NCBI GenBank assembly: GCA_942490895.1
Contig: CALNZC010000058.1
Location: 53,748 to 117,747, forward strand
Direction: 5' to 3'
From: JAGNXB01 sp942490895
Lineage (GTDB): Bacteria; Bacteroidota; Bacteroidia; Chitinophagales; Saprospiraceae
DNA length: 64,000 nt
The notes under the pieces were generated by a model. It did no database searches. It was not told the DNA's origin and saw only the letters and a program-made list of their open reading frames with translations. The position numbers and the translations under genes are program-made. This document shows, one piece after another, positions 43,853 through 54,592 of this stretch; positions within the stretch are counted from its first letter, which is position 1, and every line of letters starts with the position of its first letter.

Positions 43853-46800
43853 ATGATTAATTATTTTACTTTTCGTCCTCTATTTATCGTTTTCTGCTTC
43901 TGCATGGGAGGGGTGGTATCTGCAGGCGCTCAGGATGCAAACAGGGTGCTTATTCACCAAGTAGACTCTATTCTGAAGGTTATCAAGGATCCCGATAGTC
44001 AACTTTCGCGCCCCGAGGTTCTGGAGAAATTTGAAATCCTAAAGGACATGACGCACAAAGCCTCCGGAAGTCAAACGGAAACTTATGCCAGAATTCGTTT
44101 TGAAGAGGGAAAATTTCTATCCAAAATTGGTGATTATTTGAAGGCGGAGGCCGCTTATCAGGAGGCAATTGATATTCAGAAGTCAGAGAATTCGCGTGAC
44201 GATAGGATGTACATCGATGGATTAAATCGGCTTGCACTGAACCGGGAAATAATGGGAAATTATCCAGGTGCTGCTGTATGTGTACAAGAGGTTCTGAACA
44301 AACGAAAAACAGAATTGAATATCTATGATCCAAAAATCATTGGATCAACAACGACTTTGGCACGTTTGTATCGGAAAATGGGAGACTATATACAAGCTGA
44401 GGCTTGTTTATCACAGTTTCAAACCAGCGTTATCAACCATAAAGATATTTTGGATAAGGGATATGCAGAACTCCTCCTGGAGTTGGCAGACCTGTACAGT
44501 GAGATCGAGGATTTTGAACGTGCTGAACCGACATTTATTGAGGCATTGTCCTATTTTCAAAAAAAAACAGATAAGGAACACCCTGCATACCTTAAAGTCA
44601 TCACAGGAATGGCTGAATTATATCTTAAAATGGGTCAAAAGGATGCAGCTCTCGTTTATTTTAATAAAGTAAAAAGTAAGGTTGATCGGAACGAACTCAT
44701 GCGACCAGGCGCTATGTTGATGGGTTTGGCCAGACTTTCCCGCGCGAATGAAGAGTACGATGACGCAGAGGAACTTTATCTGGATGGTCTGGAATATCTG
44801 GAAAATGATTTTAAGCAAATTTCACCGGAATATGCCCAGTTGAAATACGAACTCGCGTCCCTTTACAATGAGCAAGGAAATACGAGTAAGGCAAAAGCGA
44901 CCTATGGTGATGCTTTGGATCGTTGGCAGGTTTTGGAGGGAGACCGAGTGCCTGGATACCCTCAAACTTTGATGGGATTGGGTGTCATTCTAATGGAGGA
45001 GGGGAAGTATAAAGATGCTATTGTAAAATTTACGGAATCAAAACATTTGTGGGAGCAGACACTGGGAAAACATTATCCGCTATATCTCATCAATATCCTT
45101 GATCTGGCGCATGCATATTGGAAGGATAAACAATATGGACATGCAGATTCTCTATATGCAGAGGTGGCTGAATTGGGCCGATTGCGCTTATCCAGTGCGG
45201 CACATTATATGACGGCTCAGGAGTTGAATAAATATATGCAGAAGATCTTTGATGCTCAGGCTGAAATTTTATCCTTTGTGCTGGATTCACCGGTCAATAA
45301 ACTGTCATCTCGGGCATGTTATGATAATGCACTATTCTATAAAGGGCTTCCTTCTGAATAACGCAATACAAATCAAGCGGAAGGCCTCGACAAATGCCAT
45401 GAGCGATCTTCTCTATAAGCAGATGAATAGTTATCGTCGTCTTTTATCAAATGAATTCGAAAAATCAGATTTAGATACGAATATTGTAAAACATTATTCT
45501 TTTCTGGTTGACAGTTTTGAGCGGGAGTTGATTTGTTCATTGACCGCTGTGGACACCACTGACCTTTTTTTACAAAGATCATGGAATCAGATTTCTTCCT
45601 CTTTAGTGCCTGGTCAGGCCGCAATAGAATTTGTTCGTTATCGATCCTTTCAAGAAGTAACGAATGATAGTATCATGTATGCTGCTTTGGTTCTTGTTCC
45701 GGGAGTTGAAAAGCCATATGTGGTTTCATTGTTCAATGAAGAAGTCCTCTCTTTTATACTAGCGCCAATCGAAGAAAGGACCTGGAAATATGTCAAATCG
45801 ATTTACACGTCGGATATGCGTGGAATGGTGCGAAACGGAATGACTAGGGCCACACTGTATGAGTTGATCTGGAAAAAGATTGAGGCACTCGATATGACCG
45901 ACGTACACACCATTTATCTGGCCCCATCTGGTGTTTTACACCGGATTAATTTAGGTGCGATAGCCATTTCACCAGACAGCCTGATCTCGGACAGGTATAG
46001 GCTTGTCACTGTCAATAGTACCCGACAATTGATACCCATCGCCAGAACTGAAACGCTTCGCGATTCGATGGTGGTTATTTTCGGAGGTATTTCCTATGAT
46101 TCTATTCCGAATGATTTAGTTCAATTTCCCGTAGTACAGAGATCCAGTCAAGTGCCAATAGCCAATCAGGAAGTCTTCAGTAGTATTGACGTGCGTGGAA
46201 TAGATCAAGTACGGTGGAATTATTTGGTGGGCACACAAACAGAAGCCAAAAAGTTGACAGAGATATGCGACACGTCAATTCTTCGATATATCAATTATAC
46301 TGGTTCGGGAGCTACCGAGTCGGCGTTTATTCAGATAGGTGAGCACGGTGCTCCTCCATCTCCCTGGCTTTTACATATTGGGACGCACGGGTTTTTTCTT
46401 TCTGACCCTGCGACACAACCTGCAGATCATATGTTGGAAGATATTCCTTCCTTTAATAAAGAAGATCAACCGATGATGCGTTCTGGTTTGATTATGGCCG
46501 GGGTGAACTATCTGCATCAGAATGCTGTGGATCATACCCTGAGTACGAATAATGGGATTCTTTATGCAGAGGAAATCAGCCATCTTGACTTTTCGAATAC
46601 AGAGTTGGCGGTGTTATCTGCATGTGACACAGGTTTGGGAAAAATTCAGGGTGATGAGGGTGTTTTCGGCTTGCAAAGGGCCTTCAAAATTGCGGGTGCA
46701 CACTACCTGATCATGAGTCTTTGGCAATTGAGTGATGAGAAGACTTCCAAATTTATGGAGACATTTTATCGAAGATTGCTCCTGGATGGAGAGTCCATAT

Positions 46801-46886
46801 CGGATGCTTTTTACAATACCCAGCATATCATGAGAAAGCGGTTTATTGATCATTATGATTGGGCCGGATTTGTCTTGTTAGAGTGA
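43853..46886 (+). pseudogene. Exported TPR-CHAT protein 3, interrupted by a +1 frameshift
   Basis: Full-length coding capacity is about 1010 residues, but in two frames. Frame one (43853-45361) has a signal peptide (RPLFIVFCFCMGGVVSAGAQ) and TPRs and stops after LFYKGLPSE. The second (in-frame from 45342, open to 46886) continues as KGFLLNNAIQIKRKASTNAM and carries the CHAT domain with LLHIGTHGFFLSD and AVLSACDTGLGKI. Paralogues read YKGF..., so one extra G in AAAGGG (45341-45346) explains the shift. It could be a pseudogene, an assembly error or a programmed +1 shift. Except for the shift the catalytic dyad is intact. Confidence 0.82.
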
Positions 46887-46985
46887 GGCCAACCATGGGC
46901 ATTTAAAATATTCGGTATATTTATAAAATGTGTTTGCACTCATTGCCGTTATAATTCATTCCTTGTGATTTACTTGAACCCCTTA

Positions 46986-49889
46986 ATGACAGTCCCTATG
47001 AGAGTTTTTATTTCTTCCGTTTTTCTCTTGGCTATGTTCCCTTCCCTGCTTATGGGTCAGGCGACGAATCAATCTTCAGGATGGTCACATCATGATGGGT
47101 CCCATCACTATTGGGCATTGTCGTCCAATGAATCGGGAAATGCATTAAACCAAAATCAATTCTTGGATCGACATTCCAATGAATTGGGGTTGTCTATAGA
47201 CGATGAGCTGATTCTTCAAGGAGCGCAATCCGATCAACTGGGATATACGCATTACCGGTACATCCAATATTTCAAGGGACTGCCTGTCGATGGGAGTGGT
47301 CTGATCCTCCATGAAAAGAATGGGGTGATTCAGAAGGCCAATGGTCAATTTTATAGTGGTCTCCACCTGGATGTCCACCCTCAACTGACTGCTGAGGATG
47401 CTGTATCCATAGCTGCAAAAACATTGAAGGGCCAACACCCTGTTGTAGAGGAAGAGACTCTGCTCATTCTACCGGGAGAGGTGGTGGAAGACACACGATA
47501 TGGGACTTTGTGTTATTGCGTGCATGTACATTCTGATCAGCTTATGGAAGACCGGAAGGTTTATGTACATGCACAGACTGGACAGGTTGTGCAAACCATT
47601 TCCAATATCTGTCTGGGTGATGAAGTGGGTTCAGCAAATACGCTTTTTAGCGGCACAAGGGCCATTACCACGGACGAAAATGGTGGAAGCTATACATTGA
47701 AAGAATCTGGTCGACCGATAGAAACACTCAACCTTCATCATGCTGTTGATCTAGGTACAGTGACCAGCTTTACCGATGATGACAATCAATGGACAGAGCA
47801 GATCAAGGTGTTGCGCAGTATCCGTATCAATACCATTGGCGCCGGATGGTGGGATGGTATCCCTGGCGATGTCCCGGATATTTTCCTGGTTGTCAAGGAT
47901 GGATCCAATGCCACAGTCACGACTACACCGGTCATGATGGATGTAGTGCCTCCTTTTTCGGTTCCGTTACAGTTAACCTTGACGAATCCACCTTATACCG
48001 TCAGTATTTTTGAAGATGACAATGGCCCACAGCAATGGGGTGGTCAATTTAATGTCAGTACCTCGCTTGGTGAAAAGACCTTTTCCATCATTGGCAATAC
48101 GGGAACCTATGAATCTGTCCAAGAGAATGATCCCGCGCTGGATGCACATTGGGGTGTGGAGCAGACCTATGATTATTTTATGGATGTGCATAACCGGAAC
48201 AGCTATGATGGTCAGGGTGGGCAGATCATTTCATATGTGCACTTTGCAGTGGGCTGGCCGAATGCCTTTTGGTCCAATAACAGTCTCAAGTTGGGCGATG
48301 GTGATGGCGTCAAGACCACACACCGGACCTACCTCAATGTGATTTCTCACGAGATCACTCATGGTGTCATCAATGAGAATGGGGGTGGCGGACTGAAGTA
48401 TCAGGGCGAATCGGGGGCGTTGAGCGAATCCTTCGCCGATATCTTCGGTACCGCTGTGGAACATTTTGCCAAGCCAGCGACTGCGGACTGGTTGCATGGT
48501 GAAGAAGGCTCTTTGATCCCGGGTGAGTATGTCAGATCAATGGCAGATCCCCGTGCGAAAGAACAGCCGGACACTTATGGATCCAATGATAGTTATTGGG
48601 CGAATCCATTGGACACGATGGTTGATTTTGGTGGTGTCCATATCAACAGCGGCGTTCAGAACTATTGGTTCTATCTGCTCAGTGAAGGCGGCAACGGGGT
48701 CAATGAAAACGGGTATGCCTATATCATCGACGGGATTGGTTTGCAAAAGGCGGAACAGATCGCTTACCGGAACCTGACCCAATATATTTCAGCATCGACT
48801 ACCTCTACGTTTATGGATAGCCGAATGGGATCGATCATGGCGGCAGAAGACTTGTATGGGGCAGGATCAACTGAAGTCATGACCGTTCAAAAAGCATGGG
48901 CAGCTGTCGGAGTGGGCACCTTTGATCCGGGGCCGACCTGTATGGGCCTCACTCAGCTGACAGATCCGTCTGGGCCACTCAGCGATGGTAGCGGGATGTT
49001 CGATTATGGTCATAATGCGGATTGTAGCTGGCTGATCAATCCTGTTGGCGCAAATGCCATTACCCTGAATTTTGCCGAATTTGATGTTGCTGCCGGAGAT
49101 ACTCTGACCGTCTATGATGGTGATAATGCCAATGCTGCGGTGCTTGCGACGCTGACAGGAAATACCCTGCCGGGGGTGATTTCATCTACTGATGGAATTC
49201 TCTTTATGCAATTCACCACAGATGGTTCGGAGGCCGCACCAGGATGGTCACTGGACTACAGCTCTTCCTTTATGACCTATTGTTCCGGTGCACAGGTACT
49301 GACTACTGCAGAAGGAGACCTGGACGATGGAAGTGGGATAGAGCGCTATGGCAATGAAAGTCATTGCACCTGGTTGATCCAACCGGCCAATGCAATGGAC
49401 ATTACCCTGACGTTCACATCATTTGATACGGAAGAAGGATATGACTATGTGACCGTGTTTGATGGTGAAGATGCAAATTCGCCCATTCTGGGGGATTATT
49501 CTGGGAGTACATTACCGGCTTCCGTGACGAGTTCAGGTGGTCATCTATTTGTCCGATTTACCTCTGACGACCTGGTCCGTAAAGAAGGCTGGACGGCCAG
49601 CTATATTTCCAGTGAGATCACCTCGACACAAGACCCGGGAGGCCATACCCTTTGGCGGATGTATCCCAACCCGACATCAGGCGAGTTGATAGTGGAGTTG
49701 CCTGAATGGTCTGGTACAACGTCCATGATCTCTTTGTGGAATGTTTATGGACAGCTGGTCAAAAGTGAGGCTGTTGCCGAAGGAAAAACGCAGGTGCTGA
49801 TCGACCTTGGGGATGTGCATCCCGGGGTGTATCAGATGATATGGTCATCCGGGGATCAACGACTGATTGGAAAGGTCCTGGTCAAATAA
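46986..49889 (+). CDS. Secreted M4 (thermolysin-like) metallopeptidase with CUB domains and T9SS tail
   Basis: A 967-residue zymogen (start ATG at 46986; 46998 is also possible). Signal peptide FISSVFLLAMFPSLLMGQ; FTP/PepSY propeptide (about 40-210); a peptidase M4 domain with the zinc motif HEITHGVINE and the third ligand in ALSESFADIFGT (GxxNExxSD-like). Two CUB-type beta domains follow (about 640-860; CSWLINPVGANAITLNFAEF, CTWLIQPANAMDITLTF). The C-terminal type IX sorting domain (about 885-967) has WRMYPNPTSGELIVELPEW, WNVYGQLVKSEA and GVYQMIWSSGDQRLIGKVLV. It digests extracellular protein. It lies directly after the CHAT genes. Confidence 0.93.
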   Translation: MTVPMRVFISSVFLLAMFPSLLMGQATNQSSGWSHHDGSHHYWALSSNESGNALNQNQFLDRHSNELGLSIDDELILQGAQSDQLGYTHYRYIQYFKGLPVDGSGLILHEKNGVIQKANGQFYSGLHLDVHPQLTAEDAVSIAAKTLKGQHPVVEEETLLILPGEVVEDTRYGTLCYCVHVHSDQLMEDRKVYVHAQTGQVVQTISNICLGDEVGSANTLFSGTRAITTDENGGSYTLKESGRPIETLNLHHAVDLGTVTSFTDDDNQWTEQIKVLRSIRINTIGAGWWDGIPGDVPDIFLVVKDGSNATVTTTPVMMDVVPPFSVPLQLTLTNPPYTVSIFEDDNGPQQWGGQFNVSTSLGEKTFSIIGNTGTYESVQENDPALDAHWGVEQTYDYFMDVHNRNSYDGQGGQIISYVHFAVGWPNAFWSNNSLKLGDGDGVKTTHRTYLNVISHEITHGVINENGGGGLKYQGESGALSESFADIFGTAVEHFAKPATADWLHGEEGSLIPGEYVRSMADPRAKEQPDTYGSNDSYWANPLDTMVDFGGVHINSGVQNYWFYLLSEGGNGVNENGYAYIIDGIGLQKAEQIAYRNLTQYISASTTSTFMDSRMGSIMAAEDLYGAGSTEVMTVQKAWAAVGVGTFDPGPTCMGLTQLTDPSGPLSDGSGMFDYGHNADCSWLINPVGANAITLNFAEFDVAAGDTLTVYDGDNANAAVLATLTGNTLPGVISSTDGILFMQFTTDGSEAAPGWSLDYSSSFMTYCSGAQVLTTAEGDLDDGSGIERYGNESHCTWLIQPANAMDITLTFTSFDTEEGYDYVTVFDGEDANSPILGDYSGSTLPASVTSSGGHLFVRFTSDDLVRKEGWTASYISSEITSTQDPGGHTLWRMYPNPTSGELIVELPEWSGTTSMISLWNVYGQLVKSEAVAEGKTQVLIDLGDVHPGVYQMIWSSGDQRLIGKVLVK

Positions 49890-50088
49890 GGCGCATGGAA
49901 AACAAAGGGTGATAAATATCATGGGTATACCCGGTTGGGTATCACCGATGTTCTCATTTTTCATGACGATTTTGGTGACTAAGAAAGATTGGTAAAACAT
50001 CTGGTCTTTTAGTCAATCGCCCTGCAATGAGGGCATCAAAAAGGGTGTTCCCGGATCAGGGCGGCATATTCAGCAAAAGATATCCGTC

Positions 50089-51225
50089 ATGAAACGTCTG
50101 ACCAAAGAACAATTCGCCGCTCTAGCCAACCGAGATGGTGGCCGGTGTGTGTCTCTATACATGCCCGCCCATCGAGGAGGTCAGGAAGTATTAAATCAGG
50201 AAGACCGATTGAACCTTAAAAACCTGATGAAGCAGATCACCAGTGATCTGGATGAACGGGGGTTTGATCGGCGGAGCATTGAAACATTCATGCAACCTCT
50301 CGTAGACCTGTCAAAGGATACCGAATTCTGGCATGAACAATCGGAAGGCTTGGCGATTTTTATGAGTCGGGAGTTCTTCCTGACGCTTCACCTGCCTTTT
50401 GCCGTAGATCCATTTTACTATCTGTCTACAGAATTCTATCTCAAACCACTGATCCCATTACTGATGGGGGATGGCCGCTTTTTCCTGCTGACGTTGAATC
50501 TGGAGGACCTTCACTTGTATCAAGGCGATCGGGAGGGTTTACACAATCACCCGATGCCAAAGCCCTTGCCCAAACGCATGGAACAGGTGGTTGGATTTGA
50601 TGTTGAAGAAACCACTTCTGGCCATCATGGCCAGTCCATTCACCATGGGCAGGGAGAAGGGGCAGATGATCGAAAGGATGAGATCCTGACTTATTTCCGC
50701 GAAGTGGACCATCGGATCAATGCGGCCCTTGAGGGCGAACATGCACCTTTAGTTCTAGCTGGATTGGATCACCTGGTGGCGTTATATCGGCAGACCAACC
50801 ACTACGCTCATCTCTTTCCGGAGGTGCTTCACGGTAACCCACAATATGAACCACGTCCTGACCTCCATAAAAAGGCCTGGGAACTTTTGGCCTTCACGTT
50901 TGATCAGGAACGTCAGGAGAAGGTGGAGCAATTAAAGGAATGGCATGGTACCGGTAAGACGTCCACCAATATCAAGCAGATCGTTCCTGCTGCACTGGGC
51001 GGAAGAGTTGACACCCTGTTTCTGGACCAGACAGAGATGATCTGGGGTACCTATGATCCGAAGGATGCTATGGTGCGTTTGCAGGACGAACAAAACCTGT
51101 CCAATTCGGACCTGGGAAATCTTGTGGCCAATGAGGTGCTGCTGCATGGAGGCAAGGTGTATATCACGAGCCGGGAGGCTTTGGCTGACCCAACAGCTCC
51201 TGTCAACGCACTTTATCGTTATTAG
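50089..51225 (+). CDS. BaeRF7-like protein (bacterial archaeo-eukaryotic release factor family 7)
   Basis: A 378-residue soluble protein. CVSLYMPAHRGGQEVLNQED is the N-terminal strand typical of the BaeRF group, which share the eRF1-like fold; GDGRFFLLTLNLEDLHLYQG and IVPAALGGRVDTLFLDQTEM fit family 7, and the histidine-rich segment GHHGQSIHHGQG is a linker. BaeRF proteins may have peptidyl-tRNA hydrolase- or ribosome-related roles, not tested for this family. A terminator follows. Confidence 0.75.
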   Translation: MKRLTKEQFAALANRDGGRCVSLYMPAHRGGQEVLNQEDRLNLKNLMKQITSDLDERGFDRRSIETFMQPLVDLSKDTEFWHEQSEGLAIFMSREFFLTLHLPFAVDPFYYLSTEFYLKPLIPLLMGDGRFFLLTLNLEDLHLYQGDREGLHNHPMPKPLPKRMEQVVGFDVEETTSGHHGQSIHHGQGEGADDRKDEILTYFREVDHRINAALEGEHAPLVLAGLDHLVALYRQTNHYAHLFPEVLHGNPQYEPRPDLHKKAWELLAFTFDQERQEKVEQLKEWHGTGKTSTNIKQIVPAALGGRVDTLFLDQTEMIWGTYDPKDAMVRLQDEQNLSNSDLGNLVANEVLLHGGKVYITSREALADPTAPVNALYRY

Positions 51226-51246
51226 ATTGAACGTGCCCCTTTAGTC

Positions 51247-51282
51247 AAAAAGCCGCCCCGGAACCTTCCGGGGCGGCTTTTT
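51247..51282. terminator. Strong bidirectional rho-independent terminator
   Basis: The 12 bp GC stem GCCGCCCCGGAA / TTCCGGGGCGGC (51252-51263, 51266-51277) has a 2 nt loop, an A-run before it and a TTTTT tail after it. It sits between the convergent BaeRF7-like and EF-hand-like genes. Confidence 0.93.
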
Positions 51283-51315
51283 CATGATCAGGTAAACCCG
51301 AGCCAATGGAGAGAC

Positions 51316-52185
51316 TTAGCCTCCCCGTTTTTTTCCAGCCACTTTGGTCTTCTTTCGTACGGCGGTATTGCCACTCCGTTTTTTGACCTTGGTTTTGGTT
51401 GTTGTTTTCCGAATAGTTCCCTTTCTGGTTTTCACCGTTGTTGTGGTTCGGGTACGGACCACTTTAGAGTGAGCCCGGTTTGGCGTATAAACGCGATGGG
51501 CTTTGACCACCCGATGGGTTTTGACGACATGGTAACGTTGTGACCGATAAGGGGCGACTCGTACATGCCAACGATGGTATGTCAGAGGCTTCCATGGACG
51601 ATACACAGAGGGGTAGTGACGCCAGCGCCAGGGAGAAACCCAAACAGAATAGCCGGGGCTGTAGAGGTAACGCACACCCGGCCAAAACCAGACATTCACC
51701 ACCACCCGAGCATAAACGGCATCTCCAGATGGTCCTTCACGGTTGTCCGCGCGCACGTTTTCTTCGTAAGGCTCTACGATCACTTGTTCACCATAGATGT
51801 CTTCGTCACCTACGATCTGCAAGAGGGCGCTTTCGGATCCATTTTTTTCGATCTCGATGACGGCGATGTCTTGATTCTCCGTTTCACTGAACGGGACTTG
51901 AAGGACCAAAGCATGGACGTCACCGTCCATGTTGTCAATGACACGGATATAGTCAACTTCTCCATCCTCATTCAGGTCGAGGTTGTTCACGTTGTTTTCC
52001 GGGTTGTTCAATAGCTGTTCAAAATTCTCTGGAGAGGTGGCCGTTTTGAACAGTTCCAGAGCGCCTTCCAGTGAGAAGTTGTCTCCAGGCAGGCCTGTTG
52101 AATCTACGGCCACTTGGGCTTGGGCCATGGTTGTACCGGTCCATCCGACCAGGAGGAAGGCAAGGAAAGTCAATAGCTTTTTCAT
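51316..52185 (-). CDS. Exported EF-hand-like protein with very basic C-terminus
   Basis: A 289-residue product from the ATG at 52185 (signal peptide MKKLLTFLAFLLVGWTGTTM then AQAQ). LDLNEDGEVDYIRVIDNMDG has an EF-hand-like calcium loop (DLNEDGEVDY). The last third is unusual: WFWPGVRYLYSPGYSVWVSP, then an Arg/Lys/Thr/Val-rich tail (KVVRTRTTTTVKTRKGTIRK). It may be envelope-associated and bind polyanions; the function is unknown. The frame is open further upstream, but the signal peptide argues for this start. Confidence 0.68.
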   Translation of the reverse strand: MKKLLTFLAFLLVGWTGTTMAQAQVAVDSTGLPGDNFSLEGALELFKTATSPENFEQLLNNPENNVNNLDLNEDGEVDYIRVIDNMDGDVHALVLQVPFSETENQDIAVIEIEKNGSESALLQIVGDEDIYGEQVIVEPYEENVRADNREGPSGDAVYARVVVNVWFWPGVRYLYSPGYSVWVSPWRWRHYPSVYRPWKPLTYHRWHVRVAPYRSQRYHVVKTHRVVKAHRVYTPNRAHSKVVRTRTTTTVKTRKGTIRKTTTKTKVKKRSGNTAVRKKTKVAGKKRGG

Positions 52186-52378
52186 CGGGTTAGTATTTGT
52201 GGATCTGTATCCTGTGAAGGTGACGTACCGGGTATTGTGGTTGCCCAGGTACATACATATGACAGGAAATAACCGGGAAGGTTTAATAACACCCGGATTT
52301 GAGATAAATGAATTTGTCATTCATATCGTTGACAATATATTATATTGTGCAACCATATCACACCAACCATTTAGCACT

Positions 52379-53326
52379 ATGAAAACATGGATCAAACGTA
52401 TCGGCCTGGTCATCCTTGGCCTATTGTTGATTGTCGCGGGATTTGCGGCCTTCATTCAGTTCAGTGGATTACCCTCCTTCGATCCTATTCCGATGGACTT
52501 GAAAGTGGAGGCCTCCCCGGAAAGAATTACCAAAGGAGCCAAGATTGCAGCCGTACAGTGTATGAATTGCCATATGGGTAAGGACGCTCGGATGTCCGGG
52601 ATGCAAATGGTGGATGTGCCCAAGGAGTTTGGCACCATCTACTCCAAGAATATCACCCAGGATAAGGACAAGGGTATCGGCAATTGGACCGATGGCGAAC
52701 TTTATGTCTTCTTGCGCACTGGGATTCGAAAGGATGGCTCATTTGCCCCGGTTTACATGCCCAAGTATCCATTATTGGCGGATGAAGATATTTACTCCAT
52801 CATCGCCTGGTTGCGGTCTGATGCTGCACCTGTACAACCATCCACACTGGAACCGCCCCCAACCATCCCCAACTTCTTAGTTAAAATGTTGTCTCGCACA
52901 GCCCTGGGACCCCCCCCTTTCCCTGAGCAGCCCATCCTGTTGCCTGATACCAATGATATTCTGGCCACAGGACGATATTATGCTGTGGCGGCATATGACT
53001 GCTACAACTGTCACTCCGCTGATTTCAAAACCAACAGTAGCCTGGAGCCTGAAAAATCTGTGGGCTTTTTTGGTGGGGGCAATCCCATGTTGAATCTGGA
53101 AGGAGAGACCATCAATTCGGCCAATATTACCCCGGACCCCACTCATGGGATTGGCAAATGGACAGAGGATCAATTTGTGCAGGCCGTGAAGTATGGGACC
53201 AAACCCGACGGGTCAAAGTTGCGCTATCCGATGCTGACACATACGGTGTTGCCCGATGAGGAGATCAAGGCGATCTTTACCTATCTGCAAACGGTGCCAC
53301 CGCTCCCAACGGCAGTCCAGAGATAG
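52379..53326 (+). CDS. Diheme cytochrome c, exported
   Basis: A 315-residue product from the ATG at 52379. One N-terminal membrane anchor or signal (RIGLVILGLLLIVAGFAAFI) and two cytochrome c-type domains with heme motifs CMNCH (about 62-66) and CYNCH (about 200-204). Possible axial Met residues lie in APVYMPKYPLLADEDIYSII and KLRYPMLTHTVLPDEEIKAI. It is likely a periplasmic electron carrier. The frame is open further upstream into the neighbouring gene, but this ATG starts the first membrane segment. Confidence 0.88.
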   Translation: MKTWIKRIGLVILGLLLIVAGFAAFIQFSGLPSFDPIPMDLKVEASPERITKGAKIAAVQCMNCHMGKDARMSGMQMVDVPKEFGTIYSKNITQDKDKGIGNWTDGELYVFLRTGIRKDGSFAPVYMPKYPLLADEDIYSIIAWLRSDAAPVQPSTLEPPPTIPNFLVKMLSRTALGPPPFPEQPILLPDTNDILATGRYYAVAAYDCYNCHSADFKTNSSLEPEKSVGFFGGGNPMLNLEGETINSANITPDPTHGIGKWTEDQFVQAVKYGTKPDGSKLRYPMLTHTVLPDEEIKAIFTYLQTVPPLPTAVQR

Positions 53327-53350
53327 AGAACTAAAGTGGATAGTTAGAGA

Positions 53351-53896
53351 TCAGGAGCGAACGATTTCCAGAGCATGTTGCAGGAGGAGATGGTGTCCTT
53401 TATCCATCACCTGAAGGATCTGCTTTTTTTCGGCCAGGTACTGAGGGGCATAACCGGGTGCAAAATCGCGGATGGACTGGCAGTTGTGGGTGATATCCCC
53501 GTATTTGATGGATTGGGCAAAGGGGGAGATTCGGCTCAGACGCAGTGTCTCCAGACGGTGCCGTTCGGCCCGGTTCAGACCGGGGCAAAGTTCCTTTTCA
53601 TAACGGTTGGTGAGGTCCATGACCGTATCGGTGACCAGGACTGCATCGGATATGGGATAGTGTTGGCGGACAAAGGAAAAGATGTCATGTGGGCCAAAAG
53701 GTGTGTCTTCCACTACGTCGTGAAAGAGGGCGGCTAAGATGGCTTCTTCCTCGTTCACATGTTGGGCGACGATACCAGCCACGGTGACCGGGTGGGTCCA
53801 GTATGGCTCGAAGGAATATTTCCGCTGCTGGTCTCCATGCCATGCCCGGATCTGTTCGATGGCCGGGATAAATCGTTCATGAAGGGGCGTATCCAT
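53351..53896 (-). CDS. HD domain hydrolase, RelA/SpoT N-terminal type (possible small alarmone hydrolase)
   Basis: A 181-residue HD protein. YWTHPVTVAGIVAQHVNEEE, the metal motif AALFHDVVEDTPFGPHDI (HDxxED) and SIKYGDITHNCQSI (a degenerate K-x-x-D-x-x-x-N) resemble the hydrolase part of RelA/SpoT and Mesh1-like small alarmone hydrolases. No synthetase or TGS domain is present. It could hydrolyse (p)ppGpp or another nucleotide. The repeat field begins just upstream of its start. Confidence 0.72.
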   Translation of the reverse strand: MDTPLHERFIPAIEQIRAWHGDQQRKYSFEPYWTHPVTVAGIVAQHVNEEEAILAALFHDVVEDTPFGPHDIFSFVRQHYPISDAVLVTDTVMDLTNRYEKELCPGLNRAERHRLETLRLSRISPFAQSIKYGDITHNCQSIRDFAPGYAPQYLAEKKQILQVMDKGHHLLLQHALEIVRS

Positions 53897-53949
53897 AGCC
53901 GTAAAGATACGGGCCTGTTTTCGGAAGCCGCTAATGACTCTGATCAGGT

Positions 53950-54058
53950 TTAATCATTCAGTAGCTGCAGGTGGAATACGGGTATGGGCTCGTTGACGGG
54001 TGCAGTAATCTTTTCGACGATCTGCCAGGTGTTTCCCTCCGGACCGCGAAAGACAAAA
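53950..54058 (-). repeat. VOC gene 3' tail copy 1 (109 bp)
   Basis: By eye identical to the last 109 bp of the VOC gene (57290-57398), encoding the C-terminal 35 residues and the stop. There is no start or upstream coding sequence, so it cannot be expressed alone. Confidence 0.88.
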
Positions 54059-54483
54059 TGTTATGACCGGTTACACATTTGGCAGTAGCGGCTTACGCCC
54101 CTTCAGGGCTCCTGAATATTTAGACGTAGGAACGAATGGCGGTGCCATTCGCTGGGATCTGACGCCCCGTTGGGGCTCTTAAAGTAGGACCTTGTTGTAC
54201 GTTGATGAAAATAAAAATCTGATTGGAAGAGCCATTCGTCATATGCACTGGGAATCGAATATCAGTATTGTGTTTTTTACTACCTATTGAGGATTAAATT
54301 CACGAGGTCCAGGGAGGATGGTTCAGCCCTGAAGGGGCGCCAGATCGTAGCATCCCGCAACGCGGGATGTATAATGCATACGTCATTTGATAGCCCTGAA
54401 GGGGCGAAAGAGACTATTCTTGAACCGAGATGGACAGTTCGTGGAATGGTTAGGGTTGTTCGGTAAAAATATCTCGCCTTGGA

Positions 54484-54592
54484 TTAGTCATTCAGCAACT
54501 GGAGGTGAAACACGGGAATGGCTTCATTGACTGGTGCGGTGATCTTTTCGACGATCTGCCGGGTGTTTCCCTCCGGACTGCGGAAGACAAAA
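54484..54592 (-). repeat. VOC gene 3' tail copy 2 (109 bp, diverged)
   Basis: Same length and frame as the live tail. About 15 codons differ, of which 12 are synonymous; replacements are Gly to Ser, Trp to Arg and Pro to Ala. It derives from a functional but diverged paralogue. Confidence 0.88.

Noticed and set aside
49890..50088. RNA gene or regulatory element after the M4 peptidase
   Set aside because: No tRNA-like or convincing hairpin structure seen by eye.
51983..52378. Long N-terminal extension of the cytochrome c
   Set aside because: It would overlap the divergent gene and precede the first membrane segment; the ATG at 52379 is the natural start.
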